From: Nymphaea colorata
Lineage: Eukaryota > Streptophyta > Magnoliopsida > Nymphaeales > Nymphaeaceae
Direction of reading: 5' to 3'
Assembly (NCBI RefSeq): GCF_008831285.2
Contig: NC_045138.2
Coordinates: forward strand, 25,949,934 to 26,013,933
DNA length: 64,000 nt
The stretch's first letter is position 1. Each line of letters begins with the position of its first letter. The translations under genes were made by a program, and so were the position numbers. The notes beneath the pieces were generated by a model. That model made no database searches. It was not told the origin of the DNA and saw only the letters and a program-made list of their open reading frames with translations. Positions 36,106 to 48,700 of this stretch are shown here, in pieces.

Positions 36106-36554
36106 AATGTCTGTTAATCATCATATTCAAATGCATTTCTTGCACAAAATAAAGGCACATAAATGTCTTGGTTATGGGTATGTTTGTTACTCTAACTTGG
36201 AAAGCCAGATTGCCTCCAATTGTCTATCTGGTGTAGTGCTAGCCAAGACGGCTTCTCTTTGCTTCTTCGTGTTGTGATTTGGTTGCTAGTTCTTGACTCC
36301 TAAGGAAAATATTTTCATTTGTTCCTAATGGAAAAGTGTGTGCCACTTCAGGTTCAAAATCTTCAGGCTCTTAGCAGATGTAGGGACCGAAATTTAAACG
36401 GTTTCATTTTATGTTTGTTTCTCTTCAATTGCAACAATTATTTATGATTTTCTACAGGTTTCTTTCACAGACAGGCCTAGTTTCTGTCGACCAGCAGATG
36501 GCAGAGTTGGGAATTACAGAAAATCAGCAAACTGGTTCAATAAAAGATGAATAA
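33973..36554 (+). CDS. Small two-TM membrane protein, PKR1/VMA21-like (putative V-ATPase assembly)
   Basis: Exons 33973-34047, 34131-34288 and 36458-36554 give 109 aa with GT-AG introns and matching phases. The N-terminus MESSSQESVPAAKAVLLGAL precedes two hydrophobic helices at about residues 33-52 and 57-80, separated by a short ASDEPT loop. A hydrophilic tail follows (LVSVDQQMAELGITENQQ). The layout and the AAKAVLLGALASGVN and TGLV..DQQM blocks fit the plant proteins annotated as PKR1- or VMA21-like, which in yeast help assemble the vacuolar ATPase Vo sector in the ER. That functional transfer is tentative. No signal peptide is apparent. Intron 2 is 2.2 kb and carries a MITE-like element, a possible copia remnant and a compound microsatellite. 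An upstream noncoding exon is likely but was not mapped. Confidence 0.75.
34737..34979. mobile_element. MITE-like element with internal perfect hairpin
   Basis: Inside PKR1-like intron 2. The ends GGCCTGTTTGATGTC and GACCATCAAACACCC form an imperfect terminal inverted repeat about 240 bp apart. The internal sequence includes a related CCATCAAACA word and a perfect 13-bp stem (34861-34873 with 34882-34894, GTCGGAACCCAGG) around an 8-nt loop. The size, location and 'GTTTGATG' termini suit a hAT-type miniature element. No clear 8-bp target duplication was found. Confidence 0.5.
34980..35150 (+). mobile_element. Possible remnant of a copia-type LTR retrotransposon (PBS-like)
   Basis: TGGTATCAGAGTTGG at about 35128-35142 matches the initiator-Met tRNA primer-binding site typical of plant Ty1/copia elements (TGGTATCAGAGC), with one change. 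It is preceded by pyrimidine-rich sequence (CTTCTTCTTCTTAT, CTACTTCTACTTACTATTTC) like the 3' end of an LTR. No second LTR or gag-pol coding is present, so at most it is a relic. Confidence 0.35.
36043..36103. repeat. Compound (TG)n(AG)n microsatellite
   Basis: About 12 TG units (36043-36066) followed by about 18 AG units (36067-36103), in PKR1-like intron 2. Confidence 0.95.
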
Positions 36555-38419
36555 AACATACATTTTATTTCAACTTCCCATTAAGGAGTTGTTCGGCAGC
36601 CATCCCATTTCACATCAGAAGATACACTGTTTTGATTACAACAGGAGTCTCAGCCCAACACTGAGAACTTGCCATTACACATGGAATAAGCTGGAAGGAA
36701 AGGTAGTATTTACCCATTTATTTGTCTTTGCTCCAACTCATCCTTCCTTTTCGTGCTTCTCCTTCGGTTTGCTCTTCTTGGCCTTCATGAAGCAGAAGCA
36801 TGAGCAGCAAGGGAATTGAAAGAGAAGCTTCATCTCCCCCTGGTTGTCACAACAGAACACAATTTTTGCCCATATGGTTTTGTTTTCCGATTTCATTAAG
36901 GCCTCCCTTATCCTGCCAGTTAGATTCCATTACTGACATTAGGTGAAAACCTGATGGATGGCCACTTTACTTTGTCTTGGCAAGGAAGACAAGAATAATG
37001 ACAATGTGACGTGACGTATGGTGGGCCAGCTCTTCCAATGAGAAGAAGAGGCATGTGGACTCTTTTGTCTGCAGTGAAACTAAAGATATCTACGGTTTAC
37101 TACTGCGTGGTTTCTTTGAACAAGTCTTTTTTGTAGTAATGGTGGCTAATATGAGTGCCCAAACACATACATGCTTAATATCTGGAAAACCCAAAGTCCA
37201 GAAATGGGCGCAGAACATGTTAGTTCAAAAGGAAGATCAGGTAACTGTTGTCGGAACTGGCGAATTTGTCACAATTGGTTTATTCTTTTTACTTACCATA
37301 TTTTCCTTTGCTATTGTATTATTGAGAATTAAATGAACTTAGACTATACATGAACCTTACAAAACAAGTTGTCATTTGCATAGTTTGTCTCTTCCTTCTG
37401 CCCCCTGTGAAACTTGATAATCGGAAGTAGATCCCCTCAAACCGACTCTATGCAATGATACGTGGCAATTCTCTAGATCTTCTCGGAAAATGATTTTGGT
37501 GTTAGCATAACACCGACAACATTGAATCGTTCAAGTTCCCTTTGTTTTCTTTTTGGTTGGTTTACTGTGGACACAGACGACTCGCGTCAGCTCAGCCCGG
37601 CGAGTTTTGCTTTCTTTTAGCTCGGTTCAAGTCAGCCCATGAGGTACTCAATCTATTGCCCTTCCTTACGTGTCGCCGATCAAAAAGTTTGACGCTTTAG
37701 AGTTCTTGCTCAAATTTTAAACATTGTTTATCACTTGAATCCGTCACGTTTGTTTCCCATTTGATAGCTTGTAAGAGTTTAAAAGTTTTCTTTCTTTTTA
37801 TTGGGTAATGAACGGGAACTCTTAAAAGAGCGTTTCATTAAGAAGAATACTTCGTTCTTGCAACACATGTTGCTAGAACGTTATATTCTTGTTCCAAGGA
37901 AAATAGTGCGATTATGTTCAACATTTGGTTGTTTGGAAGCAAAAACGTGATATTCTTAAAACGTGTATTCACTCAAGATTTTGGTAATGATGTTTGAGTA
38001 GCTTACTGCATTTGTTATGCCATATTGGTTCTGCGTTCGAACAGATATTAGGAGTTTCTCGAACTCCTTCTTGTAGCCATCCCTCTCCACGGATTTGTTC
38101 TCTTAATTTGCTTTTAATTAGACAGTAAAAGTTTGTTTTTCAGAATTTGAGGGGTCACGAAATTTGGTTTGGTTGGAGTCTTCCACCAAGAGGGAAACTT
38201 TTGATTGTTCGATGCATGTCTCCCTATGCCTACCTTTAACTTTACAGTTGCTATGCATATTCTGCTCTAGCTAATTTGGATGTGCGACATTCTTTGCATT
38301 TGCTTCTTGTAGAATGTTACCAAATTTAATTTTTCAGTATCAATTTTTATGCTTGTCAGCAGCGACAATTATCTGAGTTTTTTTCTTTTCTTTTCAAAAA
38401 AAGAAAAAAAAAAAACAGC

Positions 38420-39760
38420 GCAGGGAAATGGCTTCCAACCATTTATTAGATTTCAGAAAAGAATACAGCAATCAAAAAAAAAATGAAAGAACACAAGGGG
38501 ACAAGAAAAAACAACACCAAGGAAAAGATCAGTTGACAACTATAATCTCCATTCTGCACCAACAACGAAGCGACTTCTTTAGACAGGAAGGCATCATTCA
38601 TAACCGCCCTGTTGAACTTGAGAGAACCCAAGAAAAAGGTGGAAGAAACGCACCCTAAGAAGTAGAAGCTGTCCTATTAAAAGAAGTTCTTCATTTGGCC
38701 AAACATCACTCTAGAAATAAACTAGGATCTACTGTTAACTAGAGCAATCAGCCTAAAATTGAAAAATATAATTCGCAATATCCTTTCTAGGGGATCGAAA
38801 CTATACGAGTTCTATCAATTCTTTGCACCATCTTTTCTTTCAGTAATGGCTAAAGACACCTCTGGCTTAACAATATCCCAATATTTCTTTTTTAAAAAAA
38901 AGAGAAAAATCATCCTGCCCAAAAAAATATCAAAATTTGCCTTTAACAATACTGCATGCCCATTGAATTCCCCTCTTTGGTTATTTGCTTAGAAGGTCCT
39001 CATTCCCCTCATTAATTTGTTTATAAGAGAATGGCCAATTAAAAATTTAGGTTGGGCCCTTAACCGCACCATCATTCATTCTAATTCTTCTATAAGATAT
39101 TCATGAAAGAAGGAATTGTTCTCATCCTCCTCCTTGAGGCAATGAAGCATGGCATTTTTTTTTCCACAGGATTTCATGGCTGACAAGATCTCCTTTCAAA
39201 TTTTGTGGTCCTTTTAAGACGAGGAATCAGATTCAAAGTCACCATTGAGTTGCAAATCCGCCAATTCCTTTTGCAAACCAGATGATCTATGAAGGATCTA
39301 ACGCGCCACAACTTAGTCATTAGCTCAACCATTGGGCCACCACAGAAATCAAATGTTCCAAACTTCAAAGAACAAACTCTCTACAATCAGAATGACAACT
39401 CTGATGCTTAAGAAATCTAAGAATCTCCTAATCTATGAATTCTGAAAGATCAAAACTGAATGACTAGAAGTCATTGTCACTTCCGCCTAAAGACTACAAT
39501 CATCTTCAACCCTATCAATCCAAATTTTTATTCATAAAACACCTACCAGTTTGACTGTACACGAAGAAATATGACTTATGGTGATTAGGCTAAGAATTGC
39601 ACGTTCTCAGAATCAATATTTATTTCCTCCAACCTTGCAAACTGAACAAAGGTCTAACTAAAGAACAGACAGCATGCGAGACTGCTCGGAACCAACCCTA
39701 ACAACATTAGAGTCACCAAGAATCAATGGAGGAAATATTTAATAGCAAAACAGGTCCCCA
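38420..39760 (-). mobile_element. Decayed LINE retrotransposon fragment (endonuclease region), antisense
   Basis: Minus-strand translation at 39728-39663 reads ILGDSNVVRVGSEQSRM, matching the GDFNVVR...E-S block of plant LINE apurinic-type endonuclease. Further on, 39368-39174 gives a peptide with CGGP, then RSFIDHLVCKRNW and LIPR. This parallels the GG-TW, SRIDRFLVS--W and LPR--SDH blocks in the correct order and spacing. Stops and frame changes occur between and after them, so the copy is dead. The reverse transcriptase is not recognisable. The stretch toward 38420, ending in an A/T homopolymer, may be the 3' part or unrelated. Confidence 0.6.
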
Positions 39761-42700
39761 ACATCAGAAATTGACCTCTTTTTTGCTTAAGAATCAGTAT
39801 CAAGATTCACTCCATTAGCATCGTCTCATACCTTCATAGCAAATGCGCTGAGGGACACAACAGAGCTGGTCAGATTGACAGATCAGTGAATGGTGGATAC
39901 ATGACATGGATGTATTGCTCCTCACTCAGGTCTCGAAGCAGCTCTACACCTGGAAGCAAGGAGTAAATGAAAGGGGCTTTGGCCGCGTATGATTGCAGAT
40001 AATTGTCCCCATTAACTTAAGATTGAGTTTATATGATAGAAAAGCACCTTTAGTAAAGACAAAATGTAAGGTCGTTAAATCGTATTAGGTATCCTAACTA
40101 CATCGAATAATATTAGTGAATAACTAACTACGCCCAAACAAATTATGTTGCCATTAGTATCTAAAAGTTATCTGATATTTTGTATTAATGGTAGAAAACC
40201 CTTCAAGAAAAATCTAATTGTATTAATAAATATTTAGGTACATTTTCATGTTTTCTTAGATGATAAATATTTAACAATTATTTTTTTAGAAATAAGAATC
40301 TGATTTTTTTATTAATAAAATAACCTTAAGTTTGCTTTTAAGAATATATGAATGATGAATTGGGGCATGACTGGATTGTATACAATTTTCGCTCCCTTTT
40401 ATTTAAATTTACCAAGGAGGCAGATCATTTGGCTGCCGAGATGCTACCACCCACTTTGCAATAGAATATATTTACAGTCACGACATACCATCAATTTAGT
40501 GGCATAAATAAATTCTTGTAGAGGTTACAATAATTAAATAATTTTATTCAAGTGGCAGATTTAGGATTCTTTGATTAAAGAGCAGTTGCAGAGTAAAAAA
40601 TTTCTCTTGAGAGGGGCCGAATTAAAGTTTCTAAAGTTTGGCACAGTCAATATGAAATATTATTTTTCAAATATTTTTATATAGTCAGTCTGAAATATTA
40701 TTTTTCAAATATTTTTATATAGAACAAGTAAATTTTTTAAAAATTTACATGTAAATTAAAAAAAAAAATTGAAGTGGGCCAGGGTGTAGGCATTAGGCAT
40801 GATGTTGCCGTTCTGTCATTCCACTCTCTTTCCATCCCTCTTATTTTGTTTTTTTTATACGTTGTTTTGTATATTTTCTCTTTTACTTCTGTCTTGCGGT
40901 TTGTTACTGTAACTAGGGGACTTCTTGTTCCCAATTTTTGTATCTAGGGGATTTTTTATCCTCAAATTTTGATATATATTCCCATTTTATCGGCACTGCA
41001 ATGAAATTTTGAAAGAGCTAGTGTAAGCGAATTCCACTGGACAAGTTCAAATGCCTAATTTGTCTTACTTATTCTCATATATATTTTAATTTCTATCAAA
41101 TATAACTGAATTGTTTTTATTTGTGTCCTTCTCATTTTAGAGAGAGCTGGTAATATCTTTACTAATAACTCAACCTCCTTCAATTTTAGTATCGATCTTT
41201 CTTTCCGAGACATAGTATTATTCTAATTCGAAGGCAAACACTGACGGAGACGTTCCCTGCTAAGTACGCAACCTTGAGAGAGACGGGTGGGAGAAAAGGA
41301 GGGCCTAATAAATGAAAGAGGGCGCTTCCCCATCAACAGCTGCGGCTCACTTCTTTCTTTCCGGTCCATAATATGATCTTAATGGCCCATCCACTTAGAC
41401 TCGCAATATGCTTAAATGCATGTTTCAATTCAAATTTGTTACTGTAATGTAATTAAAAATCTAGATTGTCAAAGGGGTGTATCATTTCGGCGGGCAAAAA
41501 ACCAGTCATTAGTTTGATTCCTCCGTAAAGTTATATTTTTTTTACTGCAAATAGTGGCAATGCGACATTCTAATTGATGAATGTACCTTAGGTTCATAAA
41601 CTTTGATCTATCAATTTTTTTTATATTATAAGTGTAATTGATGTTTTAATGGTCCAAAAAACATATCTGAAACTCAACCAAAAAAAAGTTTAATGTATTT
41701 TTTCTATTAACTCAATCTTATGATCATATTTACCAGGTTATAAAATTGTACAAAAGAGTAGGTTAGTTTGTATATTTTATGTTTCCGTCGTAAGTTGTTT
41801 CCTTTGGATAAAACATGCACTTTACAACATTTTGACAGTATGACATCAGTACAGTCTTTTATCCACATACTCGTAATTACATGTCATGTCGATGTGACTC
41901 ATTATTTTTTTATTAAACGAATGGATCACATCGGTGAAAATTTTGATTCAACCATTGTATCATTTAGTATTCAAGAAATAGAAATCCCAAACTTTGTCTA
42001 GAGCCAACTTAATGAAGATGCAATTGTTCATTTACATAGCCTAAAACAAATAATGTTCTGCTTTAATCCAAAAACATATATGTTCTTGTTATAGAAAATA
42101 TATTTGATTGTTAAACTTAAGAACAACACCTATAAACTAACGCTACACTTTTTAAACATGCATTTTCAGAATATGTATTCCAAAAACACAATGTTTTTCT
42201 TAACAAATTCCCTCTTAAATTATTTTATGTCACAAAATTAAAGTACTTAATTTCAACGCTATGGAAAAAAAAATCAGTGGTAGATCTGAAACTTGATCTG
42301 GCATCATCCTGATTGGAAATTCTTGTGACCAAACGCTGAAATTAAAGCGTTTAATCAAGTCAGGTTGACCAGTGCATTGAGTTTCGGTGAAATAGAGCTT
42401 TCCATTGAACTTGTGGCCCCTCACGAAGAAACTTTGGCTCCACTTGAGACCTTATCTTTGTGGACCGAGAGTCTTCTTTCCTGTTTAAACAAATCCAAAA
42501 ATATCTTGCTGCCTTTGTTCGTATCTTCACTTTTGTGATGCAAGTTGAACAAAAAGAAGGAGGTTCGATCCAAATATGTGTTTCTTATATGGCAAGGAAC
42601 TTTCTTTAAGAATGCAGATCTTTTAATGAGTAAGCACCTCCTTATGGATATGTTCATCGCATTTATTGTGCAAAATTGCTCAAAGATGATGACATATTCT

Positions 42701-44281
42701 AAGCAATTTTCTTGAATATTTTCTTTTTGTGGACTACCAACTTGGATATTAAAGCGCCATCAAGAGCTCTGCCCACTTGGCTAGGGGCAGGTTTAAGACC
42801 TTCAAGTTGAAGCACATTTTTCAATGAAATGAAAATTGAAAAATATCAAGAATTTTAAACTTAGAGTGCATTTCTTGGCATAAATGTTCTGTTAAAAGGT
42901 TCTTCTAAGCCTAGTTTGCCTGCCAAGAAAGCACCCAAAAGGTAAAATGAGTAAGTGACTATAGTCTTATGAGTTTAGTTATATGTAATTCTAGTAGTAA
43001 AAAGAATGAGTTCGACAATTGTTTGAAGTTATTAAATGAAATCTAAAATACGGTAGATATATAGCCTTTTGTGTGATTCAACTGTGCCAACTTTGCTTGA
43101 AACTTAGATCTTCAAATAGAAAAATGTTCGAACTTCTTCAAAGACTCGGGTTAGAAATGTTTGACAAGAAAAACTGCTAGCGCTGGTTGGCCAATAATAT
43201 TTTGTCACAGTGACACATGAACTGACAAGTTTATGAATTTTAGTGTGAACACAGCCCATGCCTTGAAACTTTGAACAGTATTTTCTCGGAGCATGCTTAT
43301 GAGAAAACGCCACTTCTCCTACCCCAACTGCCACCATTTTTTTTCCTTTTTTTTTTTGGCTTATCCTCTTTTACCATGGCCTTCTTGCTCAATTATGTCT
43401 GTCTTTCTTGTGGACCTCGTAGAGCTGGCAAATCCACGGAAAATCACTACCATGTTTTTTCACAGGTTTAAAAGGCATTTACAAACTATCGAATGAAATT
43501 AGTTTTTTTGAAGGAATTTTCAACAACATGATGTCCAATGTTGTTGGATGACTAAATTTTAAAAATTTATAATTAAAAATAATTAATGATTTGATGGTAC
43601 AAGAATGGTTTATAAGGTTAGGGACAATTTATAATCCGTTTAACTGGAAAGTTCTAAATCTGACGACCATCTGCCGTATTGGTAGTGATTTTTCCTTTTC
43701 TTTTTTTACTAAAAACTTTTAGACACATCGATCGTTCAAGTGCAGCCTTTGGCGGCAGGACAAGCACGACTGCACGAGGGCTGTGACTGTGATAACGCCA
43801 CCATCCATGAACTCGACCATCATCCCCTTTTTGTGGGCAATATTGCTAAACGATACGCACTTGTTTGAGTCATAGCCACGACGTACTCTCCAAGCACGAA
43901 AAAAGTACGTAAGCTCGACTGTTTTCACCGCTATTTGCTAAGAAAACACCGCACTTTTCTTAGGAAAATGAGGATGAAAGCATGGGATCCGTGTATAAAG
44001 CTTTGAGAATCCTCCACCCACCCTGAGAATTTGGAGACTTGGGAGCTCGTTTTCCAAGGCATGCGTTGAGTCGGTTGGAGTGAAGGCGAGGGTGCCCACA
44101 CCGCAAAAAGTCTCAACTTTCAACGAATATGACAAAGGAAGGGACAACTCTTGTTCGATGCTCAGCTGCAAAGGTTCTTCGAATTTGTTACGTGGCAGTC
44201 AGCTATTGGCTGACATGGCTGATGTGTCCTCGAGCTGACGCTGGCCCGCAGCTTTCTTGACCGTGAAGGTGAAGCCTCTCC

Positions 44282-44452
44282 CACTCTCTCTCTCTCTCTC
44301 TCTGTAGAGAAAACTAAGCAGCGGCTAAAATCCATGTCTGAGAAGATCTATCTTTAGTTTTGTCCACATTTCACAAATTTCTTTGTCTCTCTGTTCTTCT
44401 CCATCTCGTTGTTTTGTTTGTTTTGAGATAAAGGGACAAAGTTGGAGGTCGG
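44282..44452 (+). promoter_or_regulatory. Probable 5' UTR exon of the SMG7-like gene, with CT tract and uORF
   Basis: A CT tract (44284-44303) is followed by leader-like sequence ending in a good donor (GGTCGG|GTAAGAG, exon end about 44452). It contains a 7-codon uORF (44334-44357, starting M-S-E-K). The next exon would begin after CTGCAG at 45676. The model is inferred; transcripts would decide. Confidence 0.4.
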
Positions 44453-45682
44453 GTAAGAGTTTTCCCTTACAATCAGAGGCTGAAGGTAGTTCAACTTTTA
44501 TCTGTGATGTTATGCTTTTTTATTGTGGCTTTTCTTTTGGTGGGTTTTCTACCTGATCAATACATGCTGTTGTGCTTTGTTTTCCATGTGGTAAAGTTAC
44601 CCATGAGTCTTTATCTTCTTTTGTCTGGTGTGGATGTTGTTACTCACTTTTTTGTTGTATTTGGCTTTGAGTTCGTCGGTTGCTTGAGGGGAAGGAAGGA
44701 TGCCTTCCCAAAAGGAGAAGAGAAAATGAAAACCATGTAAATCTTTTCCTATTTTCCTTTGGGAATTCTTTAGTTAAGACTGGAATCTGTATGCTTGATG
44801 CAATCAGTTGTTTGAGAGATAACAAATTGGCATAGTTGACAAAGTCTTTTTTTGCACGATTCCCAGTGTGCAAATCCACCGTATAGTCCTTTTTATCAAA
44901 GATGTATCTTGCCTTGGTGATAGTTTCCTCCGGAAATTAAGAATAGTCTGTTTTAATAGAGAGAGTATGGATTGTGTCTGTAAGTAAGCGGAAGTCGGGT
45001 TTGTGGGGACAATATTTCGTTGTGTCAGATGTAATCTTCCTATCGTCCTTGAAATCACGGTGTAAACTGCATGTGCAGAATGCGATTCCACTTACGAGTT
45101 CACCACGCTCCCTTTTGGTAGCTATGTTACCGTGGATTTTTTTTTACATAAAGAAATGAAATTCTAATCTGTAAAAATTCGTCATATTGTGAGGACGATT
45201 CAAACATGTTTAAAAGAAACAGCGTATATTACGTCTGCAAAATCTTTTCAGACCAAAAAGACTGTCAAAAGGATGTTGGGGTTTATTTCTGTATGATAAA
45301 AATTATAATACCAGTTGTTATCATATCAAGCTTTGGCAAAAAATTATAAAAATTTGTCATGATTTCCTGCTCAATCGATTACTTCAACGTGTTTGCTGAG
45401 AAAAGGACCGAATTAGAAACCATGTCCTACATCTTGTTCGTCATCTTTGAGTATAATTTATGTTGTTCTCAGAATTTCGATGCCAGGATTTTCTATTTTT
45501 TTTTTTTTTGGTTTGGCTGATTTTTCTTAAAAGTGTCTCACGATTGACTTGATGTGAGCAGTACCATGTGGCAAGCAATAAATTTTTGTATCCTTCAGAA
45601 AATATGTATTTAATCCTTGTAGATTCCTGAATTGGGTGAGCGAAAAAATAAATGTGAACAATTGCTATGCTGCAGAGAAGTT

Positions 45683-45691
45683 ATGTCGTAG
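45683..45691 (+). promoter_or_regulatory. Minimal uORF (ATG TCG TAG) before the SMG7-like start
   Basis: Lies 7 nt into the predicted start-bearing exon (from 45676) and 43 nt before the chosen ATG at 45735, in another frame. If the leader model is right, ribosomes would meet a two-codon uORF just before the main start. Confidence 0.35.
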
Positions 45692-45734
45692 CCCTGGTTG
45701 CAATCCTGTGAAGTGTCAGTTGGATGCTTTCAGA

Positions 45735-48700
45735 ATGATTTCATCAAAAGGAGCTGCATCCGATTTCAAGCTTCTGAATGGTGCAAAAGTCGGAGAAAAC
45801 AGTAAGGCGAACCCAATGAAATCCCCGAAGTTTATAGATGAGGTGGGGTCAGACTTACTGGCAATATTCTTTTGAGGATCATGGCTCGAGGTGGATATGA
45901 CCTGCTCTAATTTAAGTTTCACTTGTCTTGCTTTAGGCTATCGAAGCAGAAAAGCAGCTATGGGCTTCAATCAACTTTAAGGGCCCGCTAGATGAAAAAG
46001 TTGAGGAATCATACTGCAAAGCTCGCGCAGGTTATGAGAATGCTGTTTTTGTGGACAATGAGGCTTCCGAATTTTATGATGATCAGTTATGGTTACTTCA
46101 CTACAGACTTATTGAAGCATACCGCTGCAGAATTAAAGCATGCTGTCAAAGTACAAGTGGTTCTGGCCTCGCAAATCCTCAAAATCCCCGCATTTTGCAG
46201 GAAAACTGTGCTGGAATTTTGACTGGATTTCAGTGCTTCTTAGCGAAGTCCACAAAATTCTATGAGGAAATGATCTCAAAATTGCGAGAGTATTATGGGA
46301 TTCCTGGAGAATGTTCAATTGACAGTTGTGTTTTTTCTGATGGATTGGAGTCAAAAGTTGTACAGAAATTTCAGCTCCTATGCCATCGCTGCTTCATCTA
46401 TCTTGGGGATCTTGGACGTTATAAGGAATTGTATTCAAGTCCTGAAATTCCAAGCTTCAACTTGTCCATTTCTACACGTCACTACTTGAATGCAGCTTCA
46501 GTCTATCCTGCAAGTGGGAACCCTCATAATCAGGCATGATTAACAGTTGTAGCATGCACAATTTGCCCTTATGTTCTGTTTCATGTTGATGATTTGGTTC
46601 TGCTAATTTTTCATTTACAGCTGGCTCTTTTGGCTATGTATGTTGGAGACGAACTCCAGCAAATGTATCATTTTGTCAGAAGCCTCGCTATTGCGGACCC
46701 ATTCCATAAAGCATGGGACAATATCTTTTTACTATTCAATAAGTTGCTGGTAATTTCTTAATATCATTGTGCTATAGGGCTTCTTTTCTTGGGATCATTT
46801 GTTTAATGGTATAAAATATATAATTAGGAAATTGATGCTGCATTGTGGACTCTCTTTTCTTGTTAATGATGCTTGAGAGTTTTGAGGTTAGAGAAGCCTG
46901 TCAGCCTTTCAGTAGACTTCCTTTTTAATGCATGCAAAAGGACATAGTGTAGTTTCTATCAGCTGGAAAGCTGATATCATAGCAGGCTGAGTGCATCTGT
47001 ACATTTGTCGCTAATGGGCATTTATGGCATGCTTACCAATTCCATTTGATGAAGACTAATATTTAGGAAGCGGATAACCTATGCAGTGAATCAAAACTCG
47101 AGGCTGAAACAATTTATGCTTGATCAATCTCTATTTGATTTTTGGTGAGGAAATTATGCCAAGTTCTCTAGCTAAGGAAATCACTAGTTCTTTGTCCTTT
47201 TGCTTCTGATTGCGAGACTTGGAAATTCATATTCTGTAGAACAACATCCAGAATATGTTGGAGTGTTTGAAACCTTTGTATGACATGATCTGAGAAAATG
47301 CTGTTATTTATGCATCTATCTGCCAAATGATTATCCCGCCTTTGTATATTCTGTTACCTGCATGTAACTTCTCTGTCCAATAAATAGTTCTGCGTGCAAT
47401 GGTAAGGTTTATTCTTTGCCTTTTGCTGATATCCGATTATGAGAATACAGGGTTAGAATCATTCACTAATATGTACTTTGTCTCCCAAGGTTACTTCATT
47501 TTCCTTCCAATTAGTTTGCCATTATTATATTATTATAACAATAACAAAAGTAAACTTATGATTTTGTCATTCAAACAGCAGAAAACATCACTTTATTATT
47601 CTGAAAAAGTACAACTTATGTCTCACAGTAACAGCTAAGCACATTCACAAGCACTGCAACTTTTAATTTTTAAACAATGTGGAGTATGAAATACTAATTT
47701 CATTCCAAATATTGGTGGATTCTCAATCAAAGTTTTTTTACAACAAATGATCAGCTTACACCTTTGAGGGAAGCCAGTTTGGAGAAAAATAGTAATGGAT
47801 CAGGTGCTAGTCATTCAGAGAGCATGGTATGTGAGGCTGCTGTGATGGACATGTCCAACGAAGCAAGTTTTATGGAAGCTTTTGGGTATCCCTTCACCAA
47901 GCTAATCAGTATGCTCTGTACAAATAGTAGGTAAATTTCGGAATTTTATTATCATTGAGTTAATCTCCATCACATTCAATTCAGAAGTAATAACTTTTGT
48001 AAACTAATATTTTTATCCTCTCTTTATGTGGTGAACTGTTGAAGTATGCGAGACTCATGGTTGATGCTGTGTAATGTGCAAACATTTCAATTTCTCTTTG
48101 TACACATATATGCTTAGTGCATAGTGCATACATGCATAAATGTAAATCTAGATACATGTATATAATATATAAATCCTTGGAGAAAAGGAAATGGAAACAG
48201 AAGTAGGGCATGTGATAGTATGCTATGATTCTCTGGTAAATTATAACCGGAGTGTAATGTTGAACAGATTTGAGAATTCGGTTCAGTAAATCACTTGCTT
48301 GACCCATGAAATGTTCAAATCTCAATCAGTTCTCTAACTCAATCTTTGTGCACGAAAATGTTGAACCTGCACCTTGAAATTTTACTGCGTGCATGGAATT
48401 CTGGGGGTTGTCATAAGCTGATGTCATCTGATTATTCTGCTGCTTATGGTGCAACAATAGGGAATTTCAGCAAGGATGATGCCAATTCTTGGAAAATGAA
48501 ACTATGAGTATTATGGGGAAAATGGAGGTGAACAACTGATGTGAACCCACTATTACTCCAGCACCAATTGGAGAAGGGAGATGTGAAGTACATCTTTAGG
48601 GTTAGATTGAAAAGAGTGATTCTGAAAAGAAAAATTTTCATCAAGATTAATGCTTTCTATACAGAGTGATTTGAAAATGGCTCTAAGATGCTTGGGATGT

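Larger units (their letters stand above)
36555..45734. other. Large intergenic region upstream of the SMG7-like gene
   Basis: About 9 kb with no supported host gene. It contains a decayed antisense LINE (listed separately). AT-rich sequence fills 40000-43700. A G+C-richer block lies at 43720-44240, with short ORFs on the minus strand that I do not recognise. The presumed promoter and leader of the SMG7-like gene starts near 44280. ORFs at 37055-37336 and 36547-36819 follow the PKR1-like stop but show no known domain. Confidence 0.5.

Noticed and set aside
35904-36152. ORF running through the TG/AG microsatellite
   Set aside because: The Cys-Val and Arg-Glu runs are translations of the repeat, within an intron.
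47399-47638. 79-codon ORF in an SMG7-like intron
   Set aside because: Does not fit the frame of neighbouring exons and has low-complexity Tyr/Asn runs.
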